Positions 14,551-30,100 of a DNA stretch of 64,000 nt are shown piece after piece; position 1 is the stretch's first letter, and each line of letters begins with the position of its first letter. A model generated the notes under the pieces. It was not told where the DNA came from. It did not search any database and saw only the letters and a program-made list of their open reading frames with translations. Position numbers and translations under genes: made by a program. The DNA lies in the NCBI GenBank assembly GCA_039566865.1, contig CM076949.1, positions 13,865,501 to 13,929,500 of the forward strand. The letters run 5' to 3'. The DNA comes from Aurelia coerulea. Taxonomy: Eukaryota > Cnidaria > Scyphozoa > Semaeostomeae > Ulmaridae.

Positions 14551-16665
14551 CAGACCACGGAGAAAAAATCAGGCTTTAAAGTCCTGAAATATTCTGCATG
14601 GGCACTCTAAATCTTTCGAAATGAGTTGAATTTGGCAAACTCTTGATGAAATCATACAAGGAAGATGGTCTCCTTCGTACCAATCTGTTATTACGATATT
14701 TCGAACCCTTTGAGAACCACAACACCAGACCACGTAGAAAAAATCAGGGCCTAAAGACCTGAAATATTCTGCATGGGCACTCTAAATCTTTCGAGATGAG
14801 TTGAATTTGGCAAACTCTTGATGAAATCATACAAGGAAGATGGTCTCCTTCGTACCAATCTGTTATTACGATATTTCGAACCCTTTGAGAACCACAACAC
14901 CAGACCACGCAGAAAAAATCAGGCTCTAAAGACCTGAAATATTCTGCATGGACACTCTAAATCTTTCGAAATGAGTTGAATTCGGTAAATTCTTGATGAA
15001 ATCATACAAGGAAGATGTTCCCCTACGTACCAATCTGTTATTACGATATTTCGAAACCTTTGAGAAGAACAGCACCAGACCACGCAGAAAAAATCAGGCT
15101 TTAAAGTCCTGAAATATTCTGCATGGGCACTCTAAATCTTACGAAATAAGTTGAATTCGGTAAATTCTTGATGAAATAAGCAAAGAAGATTGTTTCCTTC
15201 GTACCAATCTGTTATTACGATATTTCGAATCCTTTGAGAAGCACAACACCAGACCACGCAGAAAAAATCAGGATCTAAAGACCTGAAATATTCTGCATGG
15301 ACACTCTAAATCTTTCGAAATGAGTTGAATTCGGTAAATTCTTGATGAAATCATACAAGGAAGATGGTCCCCTTCGTACCAATCTGTTATTACGATATTT
15401 CGAACCCTTTGAGAAGCACAGCACAAGACCACGCAGAAAAAATCAGGCTTTAAAGTCCTGACATATTCTGCATGGGCACTCTAAGTCTTACGAAATGAGT
15501 TGAATTCGGTAAATTCTTGATGAAATAAGTAAGGAAGATTGTCTCCTTCGTACCAATCTGTTATTACGATATTTCGAATCCTTTGAGAAGCACAACACCA
15601 GACCACGCAGAAAAAATCATGCTCTAAAGACCTGAAATATTCTGCATGGACACTCCAAATCTTTCGAAATGAGTTGAATTTGGGAAATTCTTGATGAAAT
15701 CAAGAAAGGAAGATAATCTCCTTCGTACCAATCTGTTATCACGATATTTCGAACCCTTTGAGAACCACAACACCAGACCACGCAGAAAAAATCAGGCTTT
15801 AAAGTCCTGAAAAATTCTGCATGGGCACTCTAAATCTTTCGAAATGAGTTGAATTTGGGAAATTCTTGATGAAATCAAGCAAGGAAGATTGTCTCCCTCG
15901 TACCAATCTGTTATTACGATATTTCGAACCCTTTGAGAACCACAACACCAGACCACGCAAAAAAAATCAGGCTCTAAAGACCTGAAATATTCTGCATGGG
16001 CACTCTAAATCTTTCGAAATGAATTGAATTCGGTAAATTCTTGATGAAATCATACAAGGAAGATGGTCTCCTTCGTACCAATCTGTTATTACGATATTTC
16101 GAACCCTTTGAGAACCACCACACCAGACCACGCAGAAAAAATCAGTGACTAAAAGGGTCTGAAATATTTTGCATGAGCATCGCCATTCTTTCAATATGAG
16201 TTGAATTTGGGAAATTCTTGATGAAATCAAGCAAGGAAGATGGTCTCCTTCGTACCAATCTGGTATTACGATATTTCGAACCCTTTGAGAACCACAACAC
16301 CAGACCACGCAGAAAAAATCAGGATCTAAAGACCTGAAATATTCTGCATGGACACTCCAAATCTTTCGAAATGAGTTGAATTTGGGAAATTCTTGATGAA
16401 ATCAAGCAAGGAAGATGGTCTCCTTCGTACCAATCTGTTATCACGATATTTCGAACCCTTTGAGAACCACAACACCAGACCACGCAGAAAAAATCAGGCT
16501 TTAAAGTCCTGAAAAATTCTGCATGGGCACTCTAAATCTTTCGAAATGAGTTGAATTTGGGAACTTCTTGATGAAATCATACAAGGAAGATGGTCTCCTT
16601 CGTACCAATATGTTATTACGATATTTCGAACCCTTTGAGAACCACAACACCAGACCACGCAGAAA
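14551..16665. repeat. 2.1-kb satellite block, second copy
   Basis: Downstream partner of 11,750-13,860 at an offset of about 2,801-2,803 bp. The small change in offset comes from one-base differences in A runs and a one-base difference in a ttggataaat variant. Confidence 0.75.
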
Positions 16666-18119
16666 AAATCAAGGCCTAAAGACCTGAAATATTCTGAATG
16701 GGCACTCTAAATCTTTCGAAATTAGTTGAATTCGGTAAATTCTTGATGAAATCATACAAGGAAGATGGTCTCCTTCGTACCGATCCGTTGTTACGATATT
16801 TCGAACCCTTTGAGAACCACAACACCAGACCACGCAGAAAAAATCAGGCTTTAAAGTCATGAAAAATTCTGCATGGGCACTCTAAATCTTTCGAAATGAG
16901 TTGAATTTGGGAAATTCTTGATGAAATCAAGCAAGGAAGATTGTCTCCCTCGTACCAATCTGTTATTACGATATTTCGAACCCTTTGAGAACCACAACAC
17001 CAGACCACGCAAAAAAAATCAGGCTCTAAAGACCTGAAATATTCTGCATGGGCACTCTAAATCTTTCGAAATGAATTGAATTCGGTAAATTCTTGATGAA
17101 ATCATACAAGGAAGATGGTCTCCTTCGTACCAATCTGTTATTACGATATTTCGAACCCTTTGAGAACCACCACACCAGACCACGCAGAAAAAATAAGTGA
17201 CTAAAAGGGTCTGAAATATTTTGCATGAGCATCGCCATTCTTTCAAAATGAGTTGAATTTGGGAAATTCTTGATGAAATCAAGCAAGGAAGATGGTCTCC
17301 TTCGTACCAATCTGGTATTACGATATTTCGAACCCTTTGAGAACCACAGCACCAGACCACGCAGAAAAAATCAGGATCTAAAGACCTGAAATATTCTGCA
17401 TGGACACTCCAAATCTTTCGAAATGAGTTGAATTTGGGAAATTCTTGATGAAATCAAGCAAGGAAGATGGTCTCCTTCGTACCAATCTGTTATCACGATA
17501 TTTCGAACCCTTTGAGAACCACAACACCAGACCACGCAGAAAAAATCAGGCTTTAAAGTCCTGAAAAATTCTGCATGGGCACTCTAAATCTTTCGAAATG
17601 AGTTGAATTTGGCAAACTCTTGATGAAATCATACAAGGAAGATGGTCTCCTTCGTACCAATCTGTTATTACGATATTTCGAACCCTTTGAGAACCACAAC
17701 ACCAGACCACGCAAAAAAAATCAGGCTCTAAACACCTGAAATATTCTGCATGGGCACTCTAAATCTTTCGAAATGAATTGAATTCGGTAAATTCTTGATG
17801 AAATCATACAAGGAAGATGGTCTCCTTCGTACCAATCTGTTATTACGATATTTCGAACCCTTTGAGAACCACCACACCAGACCACGCAGAAAAAATCAGT
17901 GACTAAAAGGGTCTGAAATATTTTGCATGAGCATCGCCATTCTTTCAATATGAGTTGAATTTGGGAAATTCTTGATGAAATCAAGCAAGGAAGATGGTCT
18001 CCTTCGTACCAATCTGGTATTACGATATTTCGAGCCCTTTGAGAACCACAACACCAGACCACGCAGAAAAAATCAGGATCTAAAGACCTGAAATATTCTG
18101 CATGGACACTCTAAATCTT

Positions 18120-19710
18120 TCGAAATGAGTTGAATTTGGGAAATTCTTGATGAAATAAGCAAGGAAGATTGTCCCCTTCGTACCAATCTGTCATTACGTT
18201 ATTTCGAATCCTTTGAGAAGCACAACACCAGACCACGCAGAAAAAATCAGGCTCTAAAGACATGAAATATTCTGCATGGACACTCTAAATCTTTCGAAAT
18301 GAGTTGAATTCTGTAAATTCTTGATGAAATCATACAAGGAAGATGGTCTCCTTCGTACCAATATGTTATTACGATATTTCGAACCCTTTGAGAACCACAA
18401 CACCAGACCACGCAGAAAAAATCAGGCTTTAAAGTCCTGAAATATTCTGCATGGGCACTCTAAATCTTTCGAAATGAGTTGAATTTGGGAAATTCTTGAT
18501 GAAATCAAGCAAGGAAGATTGTCTCCTTCGTACCAATCTGTTATTACGATATTTCGAACCCTTTGAGAACCACAACACCAGACAACGCAGAAAAAATCAG
18601 GCTCTAAAGACCTGAAATATTCTGCATGGGCACTCTAAATCTTTCGAAATGAGTTGAATTCGGTAAATTCTTGATGAAATCATACAAGGAAGATGGTCTG
18701 CTTCGTACCAATCTGTCATTACGTTATTTCGAATCCTTTGAGAAGCACAACACCAGACCACGCAGAAAAAATCAGGGCCTAAAGACCTGAAATATTCTGA
18801 ATGGGCACTCTAAATCTTTCGAAATTAGTTGAATTCGGTAAATTCTTGATGAAATCATACAAGGAAGATGGTCTCCTTCGTACCGATCCGTTGTTACGAT
18901 ATTTCGAACCCTTTTAGAACCACAATACCAGACCACGCAGAAAAAATCAGGCTCTAAAGACCTGAAATATTCTGCATGGGCACTCTAAATCTTTCGAAAT
19001 GAGTTGAATTCGGTAAATTCTTGATGAAATCATACAAGGAAGATGGTCCCCTTCGTACCAATCTGTTATTACGATATTTCGAACCCTTTGAGAAGCACAA
19101 CACCAGACCACGCAGAAAAAATCAGGCTCTAAAGACCTGAAATATTCTGCATGGACACTCTAAATCTTTCGAAATGAGTTAAATGGGTAAATTCTTGATG
19201 AAATCATACAAGGAAGATGGTTCCCTTCGTACCAATCTGTTATTACGATATTTCGAACCCTTTTAGAACCACAACACCAGACCACGCAGAAAAGATCAGG
19301 CTCTAAATACCTGAAATATTCTGCATGGCCACTCTAATCCTTTCGAAATGAGTTGAATTTGGCAAATTCTTGATGAAATCATACAAGGAAGATGGTTCCT
19401 TTCGTACCAACCCGTTGTTACGATATTTCGAACCCTTTTAGAACCACAACACCAGACCACGCAGAAAAAATCAGGCTCTAAAGATCTGAAATATTCTGCA
19501 TGGGCACTCTAAATCTTTCGAAATTAGTTGAATTCGGTAAATTCTTGATGAAATCATACAAGGAAGATGGTCTCCTTTGTACCGATCCGTTGTTACGATA
19601 TTTCGAACCCTTTTAGAACCACAATACCAGACCACGCAGAAAAAATCAGGCTCTAAAGACCTGAAATATTCTGCATGGCCACTCTAAATCTTTCGAAATG
19701 AGTTGAATTC
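18120..19710. repeat. Satellite block repeated at 20,218-21,808 (12-monomer offset)
   Basis: The marker ctgcatggccactctaatcc is at 19,321 and again at 21,419, and the marker gaattctgtaaatt also recurs at an offset of 2,098 bp, 12 monomers. The match starts near 18,120 and ends near 19,710. The intervening 19,711-20,217 resembles 18,311-18,800 at an offset of about 1,401 bp (8 monomers), which implies a further partial copy. Confidence 0.75.
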
Positions 19711-20217
19711 TGTAAATTCTTGATGAAATCATACAAGGAAGATGGTCTCCTTCGTACCAATATGTTATTACGATATTTCGAACCCTTTGAGAACCACAAC
19801 ACCAGACCACGCAGAAAAAATCAGGCTTTAAAGTCCTGAAATATTCTGCATGGGCACTCTAAATCTTTCGAAATGAGTTGAATTTGGGAAATTCTTGATG
19901 AAATCAAGCAAGGAAGATTGTCTCCTTCGTACCAATCTGTTATTACGATATTTCGAACCCTTTTAGAACCACAACACCAGACCACGCAGAAAAAATCAGG
20001 CTCTAAAGACCTGAAATATTCTGCATGGGCACTCTAAATCTTTCGAAATGAGTTGAATTCGGTAAATTCTTGATGAAATCATACAAGGAAGATGGTTCCT
20101 TTCGTACCAACCCGTTGTTACGATATTTCGAACCCTTTTAGAACCACAACACCAGACCACGCAGAAAAAATCAGGCTCTAAAGACCTGAAATATTCTGAA
20201 TGGGCACTCTAAATCTT

Positions 20218-21808
20218 TCGAAATGAGTTGAATTTGGGAAATTCTTGATGAAATAAGCAAGGAAGATTGTCCCCTTCGTACCAATCTGTCATTACGTTAT
20301 TTCGAATCCTTTGAGAAGCACAACACCAGACCACGCAGAAAAAATCAGGCTCTAAAGACATGAAATATTCTGCATGGACACTCTAAATCTTTCGAAATGA
20401 GTTGAATTCTGTAAATTCTTGATGAAATCATACAAGGAAGATGGTCTCCTTCGTACCAATATGTTATTACGATATTTCGAACCCTTTGAGAACCACAACA
20501 CCAGACCACGCAGAAAAAATCAGGCTTTAAAGTCCTGAAATATTCTGCATGGGCACTCTAAATCTTTCGAAATGAGTTGAATTTGGGAAATTCTTGATGA
20601 AATCAAGCAAGGAAGATTGTCTCCTTCGTACCAATCTGTTATTACGATATTTCGAACCCTTTGAGAACCACAACACCAGACCACGCAGAAAAAATCAGGC
20701 TCTAAAGACCTGAAATATTCTGCATGGGCACTCTAAATCTTTCGAAATGAGTTGAATTCGGTAAATTCTTGATGAAATCATACAAGGAAGATGGTCTGCT
20801 TCGTACCAATCTGTCATTACGTTATTTCGAATCCTTTGAGAAGCACAACACCAGACCACGCAGAAAAAATCAGGGCCTAAAGACCTGAAATATTCTGAAT
20901 GGGCACTCTAAATCTTTCGAAATTAGTTGAATTCGGTAAATTCTTGATGAAATCATACAAGGAAGATGGTCTCCTTCGTACCGATCCGTTGTTACGATAT
21001 TTCGAACCCTTTTAGAACCACAATACCAGACCACGCAGAAAAAATCAGGCTCTAAAGACCTGAAATATTCTGCATGGGCACTCTAAATCTTTCGAAATGA
21101 GTTGAATTCGGTAAATTCTTGATGAAATCATACAAGGAAGATGGTCCCCTTCGTACCAATCTGTTATTACGATATTTCGAACCCTTTGAGAAGCACAACA
21201 CCAGACCACGCAGAAAAAATCAGGCTCTAAAGACCTGAAATATTCTGCATGGACACTCTAAATCTTTCGAAATGAGTTAAATGGGTAAATTCTTGATGAA
21301 ATCATACAAGGAAGATGGTTCCCTTCGTACCAATCTGTTATTACGATATTTCGAACCCTTTTAGAACCACAACACCAGACCACGCAGAAAAGATCAGGCT
21401 CTAAATACCTGAAATATTCTGCATGGCCACTCTAATCCTTTCGAAATGAGTTGAATTTGGCAAATTCTTGATGAAATCATACAAGGAAGATGGTTCCTTT
21501 CGTACCAACCCGTTGTTACGATATTTCGAACCCTTTTAGAACCACAACACCAGACCACGCAGAAAAAATCAGGCTCTAAAGATCTGAAATATTCTGCATG
21601 GGCACTCTAAATCTTTCGAAATTAGTTGAATTCGGTAAATTCTTGATGAAATCATACAAGGAAGATGGTCTCCTTTGTACCGATCCGTTGTTACGATATT
21701 TCGAACCCTTTTAGAACCACAATACCAGACCACGCAGAAAAAATCAGGCTCTAAAGACCTGAAATATTCTGCATGGCCACTCTAAATCTTTCGAAATGAG
21801 TTGAATTC
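20218..21808. repeat. Satellite block, second copy (12-monomer offset)
   Basis: Partner of 18,120-19,710 at an offset of 2,098 bp. The order of variant monomers is the same, including the gttaaatgggtaaatt variant, the cctttcgtaccaacccg variant and the tcctttgtaccgatcc variant. Confidence 0.75.
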
Positions 21809-24181
21809 GGTAAATTCTTGATGAAATCATACAAGGAAGATGGTTCCCTTTCGTACCAATCTGTTATTACGATATTCGAACCCTTTGAGAAGCACAACAC
21901 CAGACCACGCAGAAAAAATCAGGCTCTAAAGACCTGAAATATTCTGCATGGACACTCTAAATCTTTCGAAATGAGTTGAATTCGGTAAATTCGTGATGAA
22001 ATCATACAAGGAAGATGGTTCCCTTTCGTACCAATCTGTTATTACGATATTTCGAACCCTTTGAGAAGCACAACACCAGACCACGCAGAAAAATTCAGGC
22101 TCTAAAGACCTGAAATATTCTGCATGGACACTCTAAATCTTTCGAAATGAGTTGAATTCGGTAAATTCTTGATGAAATCATACAAGGAAGATGGTCCCCT
22201 TCGTACCAATCTGTTTATACGATATTTCGAACCCTTTGAGAAGCACAGCACCAGACCACGCAGAAAAAATCAGGCTCTAAAGACCTGAAATATTCTGCAT
22301 GGACACTCTAAATCTTTCGAAATGAGTTGAATTTGGGAAATTCTTGATGAAATAAGCAAGGAAGATTGTCCCCTTCGTACCAATCTGTCATTACGTTATT
22401 TCGAATCCTTTGAGAAGCACAACACCAGACCACGCAGAAAAAATCAGGCTCTAAAGACATGAAATATTCTGCATGGACACTCCAAATCTTTGGAAATTAG
22501 TTGAATTTGGGAAATTCTTGATGAAATCAAGCAAGGAAGATGGTCTCCTTCGTACCAATCTGTTATCACGATATTTCGAACCCTTTGAGAACCACAACAC
22601 CAGACCACGCAGAAAAAATCAGGCTTTAAAGTCCTGAAATATTCTGCATGGGCACTCTAAATCTTTCGAAATGAGTTGAATTTGGGAACTTCTTGATGAA
22701 ATCAAGCAAGGAAGATGGTCCCCTTCGTACCAATCTGTTATCACGATATTTCGAACCCTTTGAGAACCACAACACCAGACCACGCAGAAAAAATCAGGCT
22801 CTAAAGACCTGAAATATTCTGCATGGACACTCTAAATCTTTCGAAATGAGTTGAATTTGGGAAATTCTTGATGAAATAAGCAAGGAAGATTGTCCCCTTC
22901 GTACCAATCTGTCATTACGTTATTTCGAATCCTTTGAGAAGCACAACACCAGACCACGCAGAAAAAATCAGGCTCTAAAGACATGAAATATTCTGCATGG
23001 ACACTCCAAATCTTTCGAAATTAGTTGAATTTGGGAAATTCTTGATGAAATCAAGCAAGGAAGATGGTCTCCTTCGTACCAATCTGTTATCACGATATTT
23101 CGAACCCTTTGAGAACCACAACACCAGACCACGCAGAAAAAATCAGGCTTTAAAGTCCTGAAATATTCTGCATGGGCACTCTAAATCTTTCGAAATGAGT
23201 TGAATTTGGGAACTTCTTGATGAAATCAAGCAAGGAAGATGGTCTCCTTCGTACCAATCTGTTATTACGATATTTCGAACCCTTTGAGAACCACAACACC
23301 AGACCACGCAGAAAATATCAGGATCTAAAGACCTGAAATATTCTGCATGGGCACTCTAAATCTTTCGAAATGAGTTGAATTCGGTAAATTCTTGATGAAA
23401 TCAAGCAAGGAAGATTGTCTCCTTCGTACCAATCTGTTATTACGATATTTCGAACCCTTTGAGAACCACAACACCAGACCACGCAGAAAAAATCAGGCTC
23501 TAAAGACCTGAAATATTCTGCATCGGCACTCTAAATCTTTCGAAATGAGTTGAATTCGGTAAATTCTTGATGAAATCATACAAGGAAGATGGTCTGCTTC
23601 GTACCAATCTGTCATTACGTTATTTCGAATCCTTTGAGAAGCACAACACCAGACCACGCAGAAAAAATCAAGGCCTAAAGACCTGAAATATTCTGAATGG
23701 GCACTCTAAATCTTTCGAAATTAGTTGAATTCGGTAAATTCTTGATGAAATCATACAAGGAAGATGGTCTCCTTCGTACCGATCCGTTGTTACGATATTT
23801 CCAACCCTTTTAGAACCACAATACCAGACCACGCAGAAAAAATCAGGCTCTAAAGACCTGAAATATTCTGCATGGGCACTCTAAATCTTTCGAAATGAGT
23901 TGAATTCAGTAAATTCTTGATGAAATCATACAAGGAAGATGGTCTCCTTCGTACCAATCTGTTATCACGATATTTCGAACCCTTTGAGAACCACAACACC
24001 AGACCACGCAGAAAAAATCAGGCTTTAAAGTCCTGAAATATTCTGCATGGGCACTCTAAATCTTTCGAAATGAGTTGAATTTGGGAACTTCTTGATGAAA
24101 TCAAGCAAGGAAGATGGTCTCCTTCGTACCAATCTGTTATTACGATATTTCGAACCCTTTGAGAACCACAACACCAGACCA

Positions 24182-27100
24182 CGCAGAAAATATCAGGATC
24201 TAAAGACCTGAAATATTCTGCATGGGCACTCTAAATCTTTCGAAATGAGTTGAATTCGGTAAATTCTTGATGAAATCAAGCAAGGAAGATTGTCTCCTTC
24301 GTACCAATCTGTTATTACGATATTTCGAACCCTTTGAGAACCACAACACCAGACAACGCAGAAAAAATCAGGCTCTAAAGACCTGAAATATTCTGCATGG
24401 GCACTCTAAATCTTTCGAAATGAGTTGAATTCGGTAAATTCTTGATGAAATCATACAAGGAAGATGGTCTGCTTCGTACCAATCTGTCATTACGTTATTT
24501 CGAATCCTTTGAGAAGCACAACACCAGACCACGCAGAAAAAATCAAGGCCTAAAGACCTGAAATATTCTGAATGGGCACTCTAAATCTTTCGAAATTAGT
24601 TGAATTCGGTAAATTCTTGATGAAATCATACAAGGAAGATGGTCTCCTTCGTACCGATCCGTTGTTACGATATTTCCAACCCTTTTAGAACCACAATACC
24701 AAACCACGCAGAAAAAATCAGGCTCTAAAGACCTGAAATATTCTGCATGGGCACTCTAAATCTTTCGAAATGAGTTGAATTCAGTAAATTCTTGATGAAA
24801 TCATACAAGGAAGATGGTCCCCTTCGTACCAATCTGTTATTACGATATTTCGAACCCTTTGAGAAGCACAACACCAGACCACGCAGAAAAAATCAGGCTC
24901 TAAAGACCTGAAATATTCTGCATGGACACTCTAAATCTTTCGAAATGAGTTGAAATGGGTAAATTCTTGATGAAATCATACAAGGAAGATGGTTCCCTTC
25001 GTACCAATCTGTTATTACGATATTTCGAACCCTTTTAGAACCACAACACCAGACCACGCAGAAAAGATCAGGCTCTAAATACCTGAAATATTCTGCATGG
25101 CCACTCTAATCCTTTCGAAATGAGTTGAATTTGGCAAATTCTTGATGAAATCATACAAGGAAGATGGTTCCTTTCGTACCAACCCGTTGTTACGATATTT
25201 CGAACCCTTTTAGAACCACAACACCAGACCACGCAGAAAAAATCAGGCTCTAAAGATCTGAAATATTCTGCATGGGCACTCTAAATCTTTCGAAATTAGT
25301 TGAATTCGGTAAATTCTTGATGAAATCATACAAGGAAGATGGTCTCCTTTGTACCGATCCGTTGTTACGATATTTCGAACCCTTTTAGAACCACAATACC
25401 AGACCACGCAGAAAAAATCAGGCTCTAAAGACCTGAAATATTCTGCATGGCCACTCTAAATCTTTCGAAATGAGTTGAATTCGGTAAATTCTTGATGAAA
25501 TCATACAAGGAAGATGGTCCCCTTCGTACCAATCTGTTATTACGATATTTCGAACCCTTTTAGAAGCACAACACCAGACCACGCAGAAAAAATCAGGCTC
25601 TAAAGACCTGAAATATTCTGCATGGACACTCTAAATCTTTCGAAATGAGTTGAATTCGGTAAATTCTTGAAGAAATCTTACAAGGAAGATGGTTCCCTTC
25701 GTACCAATCTGTTATTACGATATTTCGAATCCTTTGAGAAGCACAACACCAGACCACGCAGAAAAAATCAGGGCCTAAAGACCTGAAATATTCTGAATGG
25801 GCACTCTAAATCTTTCGAAATTAGTTGAATTCGGTAAATTCTTGATGAAATCATACAAGGAAGATGGTCTCCTTCGTACCGATCCGTTGTTCCGATATTT
25901 CGAACTCTTTTAGAACCACAACACCAGACCACGCAGAAAAAATAAGGCTCTAAAGACCTGAAATATTCTGAATGGGCACTCTAAATCTTTCGAAATTAGT
26001 TGAATTCGGTAAATTCTTGATGAAATCATACAAGGAAGATGGTCTCCTTCGTACCGATCCGTTGTTACGATATTTCGAACCCTTTTAGAACCACAATACC
26101 AGACCACGCAGAAAAAATCATGCTCTAAAGACCTGAAATATTCTGCATGGCCACTCTAAATCTTTCGAAATGAGTTGAATTCGGTAAATTCTTGATGAAA
26201 TCATACAAGGAAGATGGTCCCCTTCGTACCAATCTGTTATTACGATATTTCGAACCCTTTGAGAAGCACAACACCAGACCACGCAGAAAAAATCAGGCTC
26301 TAAAGACCTGAAATATTCTGCATGGACACTCTAAATCTTTCGAAATGAGTTGAAATGGGTAAATTCTTGATGAAATCATACAAGGAAGATGGTTCCCTTC
26401 GTACCAATCTGTTATTACGATATTTCGAACCCTTTTAGAACCACAACACAAGACCACGCAGAAAAAATCAGGCTTTAAAGTCCTGAAATATTCTGCATGG
26501 GCACTCTAAGTCTTACGAAATGAGTTGAATTCGGTAAATTCTTGATGAAATAAGTAAGGAAGATTGTCTCCTTCGTACCAATCTGTTATTACGATATTTC
26601 GAATCCTTTGAGAAGCACAACACCAGACCACGCAGAAAAAATCATGCTCTAAAGACCTGAAATATTCTGCATGGACACTCCAAATCTTTCGAAATGAGTT
26701 GAATTTGGGAAATTCTTGATGAAATCAAGCAAGGAAGATGGTCTCCTTCGTACCAATCTGTTATCACGATATTTCGAACCCTTTGAGAACCACAACACCA
26801 GACCACGCAGAAAAAATCAGGCTTTAAAGTCCTGAAATATTCTGCATGGGCACTCTAAATCTTTCGAAATGAGTTGAATTTGGGAACTTCTTGATGAAAT
26901 CAAGCAAGGAAGATGGTCTCCTTCGTACCAATCTGTTATTACGATATTTCGAACCCTTTGAGAACCACAACACCAGACCACGCAGAAAATATCAGGATCT
27001 AAAGACCTGAAATATTCTGCATGGGCACTCTAAATCTTTCGAAATGAGTTGAATTCGGTAAATTCTTGATGAAATCAAGCAAGGAAGATTGCCTCCTTCG

Positions 27101-30100
27101 TACCAATCTGTTATTACGATATTTCGAACCCTTTGAGAACCACAACACCAGACAACGCAGAAAAAATCAGGCTCTAAAGACCTGAAATATTCTGCATGGG
27201 CACTCTAAATCTTTCGAAATGAGTTGAATTCGGTAAATTCTTGATGAAATCATACAAGGAAGATGGTCTGCTTCGTACCAATCTGTAATTACGTTATTTC
27301 GAATCCTTTGAGAAGCACAACACCAGACCACGCAGAAAATATCAGGATCTAAAGACCTGAAATATTCTGCATGGGCACTCTAAATCTTTCGAAATGAGTT
27401 GAATTCGGTAAATTCTTGATGAAATCAAGCAAGGAAGATTGCCTCCTTCGTACCAATCTGTTATTACGATATTTCGAACCCTTTGAGAACCACAACACCA
27501 GACAACGCAGAAAAAATCAGGCTCTAAAGACCTGAAATATTCTGCATGGGCACTCTAAATCTTTCGAAATGAGTTGAATTCGGTAAATTCTTGATGAAAT
27601 CATACAAGGAAGATGGTCTGCTTCGTACCAATCTGTCATTACGTTATTTCGAATCCTTTGAGAAGCACAACACCAGACCACGCAGAAAAAATCAAGGCCT
27701 AAAGACCTGAAATATTCTGAATGGGCACTCTAAATCTTTCGAAATTAGTTGAATTCGGTAAATTCTTGATGAAATCATACAAGGAAGATGGTCTCCTTCG
27801 TACCGATCCGTTGTTACGATATTTCGAACCCTTTTAGAACCACAATACCAGACCACGCAGAAATAATCAGGCTCTAAAGACCTGAAATATTCTGCATGGG
27901 CACTCTAAATCTTTCGAAATGAGTTGAATTCGGTAAATTCTTGATGAAATCATACAAGGAAGATGGTCCCCTTCGTACCAATCTGTTATTACGATATTTC
28001 GAACCCTTTGAGAAGCACAACACCAGACCACGCAGAAAAAATCAGGCTCTAAAGACCTGAAATATTCTGCATGGACACTCTAAATCTTTCGAAATGAGTT
28101 GAAATGGGTAAATTCTTAATGAAATCATACAAGGAAGATGGTTCCCTTCGTACCAATCTGTTATTACGATATTTCGAACCCTTTTAGAACCACAACACCA
28201 GACCACGCAGAAAAGATCAGGCTCTAAATACCTGAAATATTCTGCATGGCCACTCTAATCCTTTCGAAATGAGTTGAATTTGGCAAATTCTTGATGAAAT
28301 CATACAAGGAAGATGGTTCCTTTCGTACCAACCCGTTGTTACGATATTTCGAACCCTTTTAGAACCACAACACCAGACCACGCAGAAAAAATCAGGCTCT
28401 AAAGATCTGAAATATTCTGCATGGGCACTCTAAATCTTTCGAAATTAGTTGAATTCGGTAAATTCTTGATGAAATCATACAAGGAAGATGGTCTCCTTTG
28501 TACCGATCCGTTGTTACGATATTTCGAACCCTTTTAGAACCACAATACCAGACCACGCAGAAAAAATCAGGCTCTAAAGACCTGAAATATTCTGCATGGC
28601 CACTCTAAATCTTTCGAAATGAGTTGAATTCGGTAAATTCTTGATGAAATCATACAAGGAAGATGGTCCCCTTCGTACCAATCTGTTATTACGATATTTC
28701 GAACCCTTTGAGAAGCACAACACCAGACCACGCAGAAAAAATCAGGCTCTAAAGACCTGAAATATTCTGCATGGACACTCTAAATCTTTCGAAATGAGTT
28801 GAAATGGGTAAATTCTTGATGAAATCATACAAGGAAGATGGTTCCCTTCGTACCAATCTGTTATTACGATATTTCGAACCCTTTTAGAACCACAACACCA
28901 GACCACGCAGAAAAAATCAGGCTCTAAAGACCTGAAATATTCTGCATGGGCACTCTAAATCTTTCGAAATGAGTTGAATTCGGTAAATTCTTGATGAAAT
29001 CATACAAGGAAGATGGTCTGCTTCGTACCAATCTGTCATTACGTTATTTCGAATCCTTTGAGAAGCACAACACCAGACCACGCAGAAAAAATCAGGGCCT
29101 AAAGACCTGACATATTCTGAATGGGCACTCTAAATCTTTCGAAATTAGTTGAATTCGGTAAATTCTTGATGAAATCATACAAGGAAGATGGTCTCCTTCG
29201 TACCGATCCGTTGTTACGATATTTCGAACCCTTTTAGAACCACAATACCAGACCACGCAGAAAAAATCAGGCTCTAAAGACCTGAAATATTCTGCATGGG
29301 CACTCTAAATCTTTCGAAATGAGTTGAATTCGGTAAATTCTTGATGAAATCATACAAGGAAGATGGTCCCCTTCGTACCAATCTGTTATTACGATATTTC
29401 GAACCCTTTGAGAAGCACAACACCAGACCACGCAGAAAAAATCAGGCTCTAAAGACCTGAAATATTCTGCATGGACACTCTAAATCTTTCGAAATGAGTT
29501 GAAATGGGTAAATTCTTGATGAAATCATACAAGGAAGATGGTTCCCTTCGTACCAATCTGTTATTACGATATTTCGAACCCTTTTAGAACCACAACACCA
29601 GACCACGCAGAAAAGATCAGGCTCTAAAGACCTGAAATATTCTGCATGGCCACTCTAATCCTTTCGAAATGAGTTGAATTTGGCAAATTCTTGATGAAAT
29701 CATACAAGGAAGATGGTTCCTTTCGTACCAACCCGTTGTTACGATATTTCGAACCCTTTTAGAACCACAACACCAGACCACGCAGAAAAAATCAGGCTCT
29801 AAAGATCTGAAATATTCTGCATGGGCACTCTAAATCTTTCGAAATTAGTTGAATTCGGTAAATTCTTGATGAAATCATACAAGGAAGATGGTCTCCTTTG
29901 TACCGATCCATTGTTACGATATTTCGAACCCTTTTAGAACCACAATACCAGACCACGCAGAAAAAATCAGGCTCTAAAGACCTGAAATATTCTGCATGGC
30001 CACTCTAAATCTTTCGAAATGAGTTGAATTCGGTAAATTCTTGATGAAATCATACAAGGAAGATGGTCCCCTTCGTACCAATCTGTTATTACGATATTTC

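Noticed and set aside
496..18062. Many minus-strand open frames of 63-113 codons (MVWCCGSQRVRN...-like) in the array
   Set aside because: They come from satellite monomers without stops; 175 bp is not a multiple of three, so the reading shifts each unit. No family similarity, no conserved start context.
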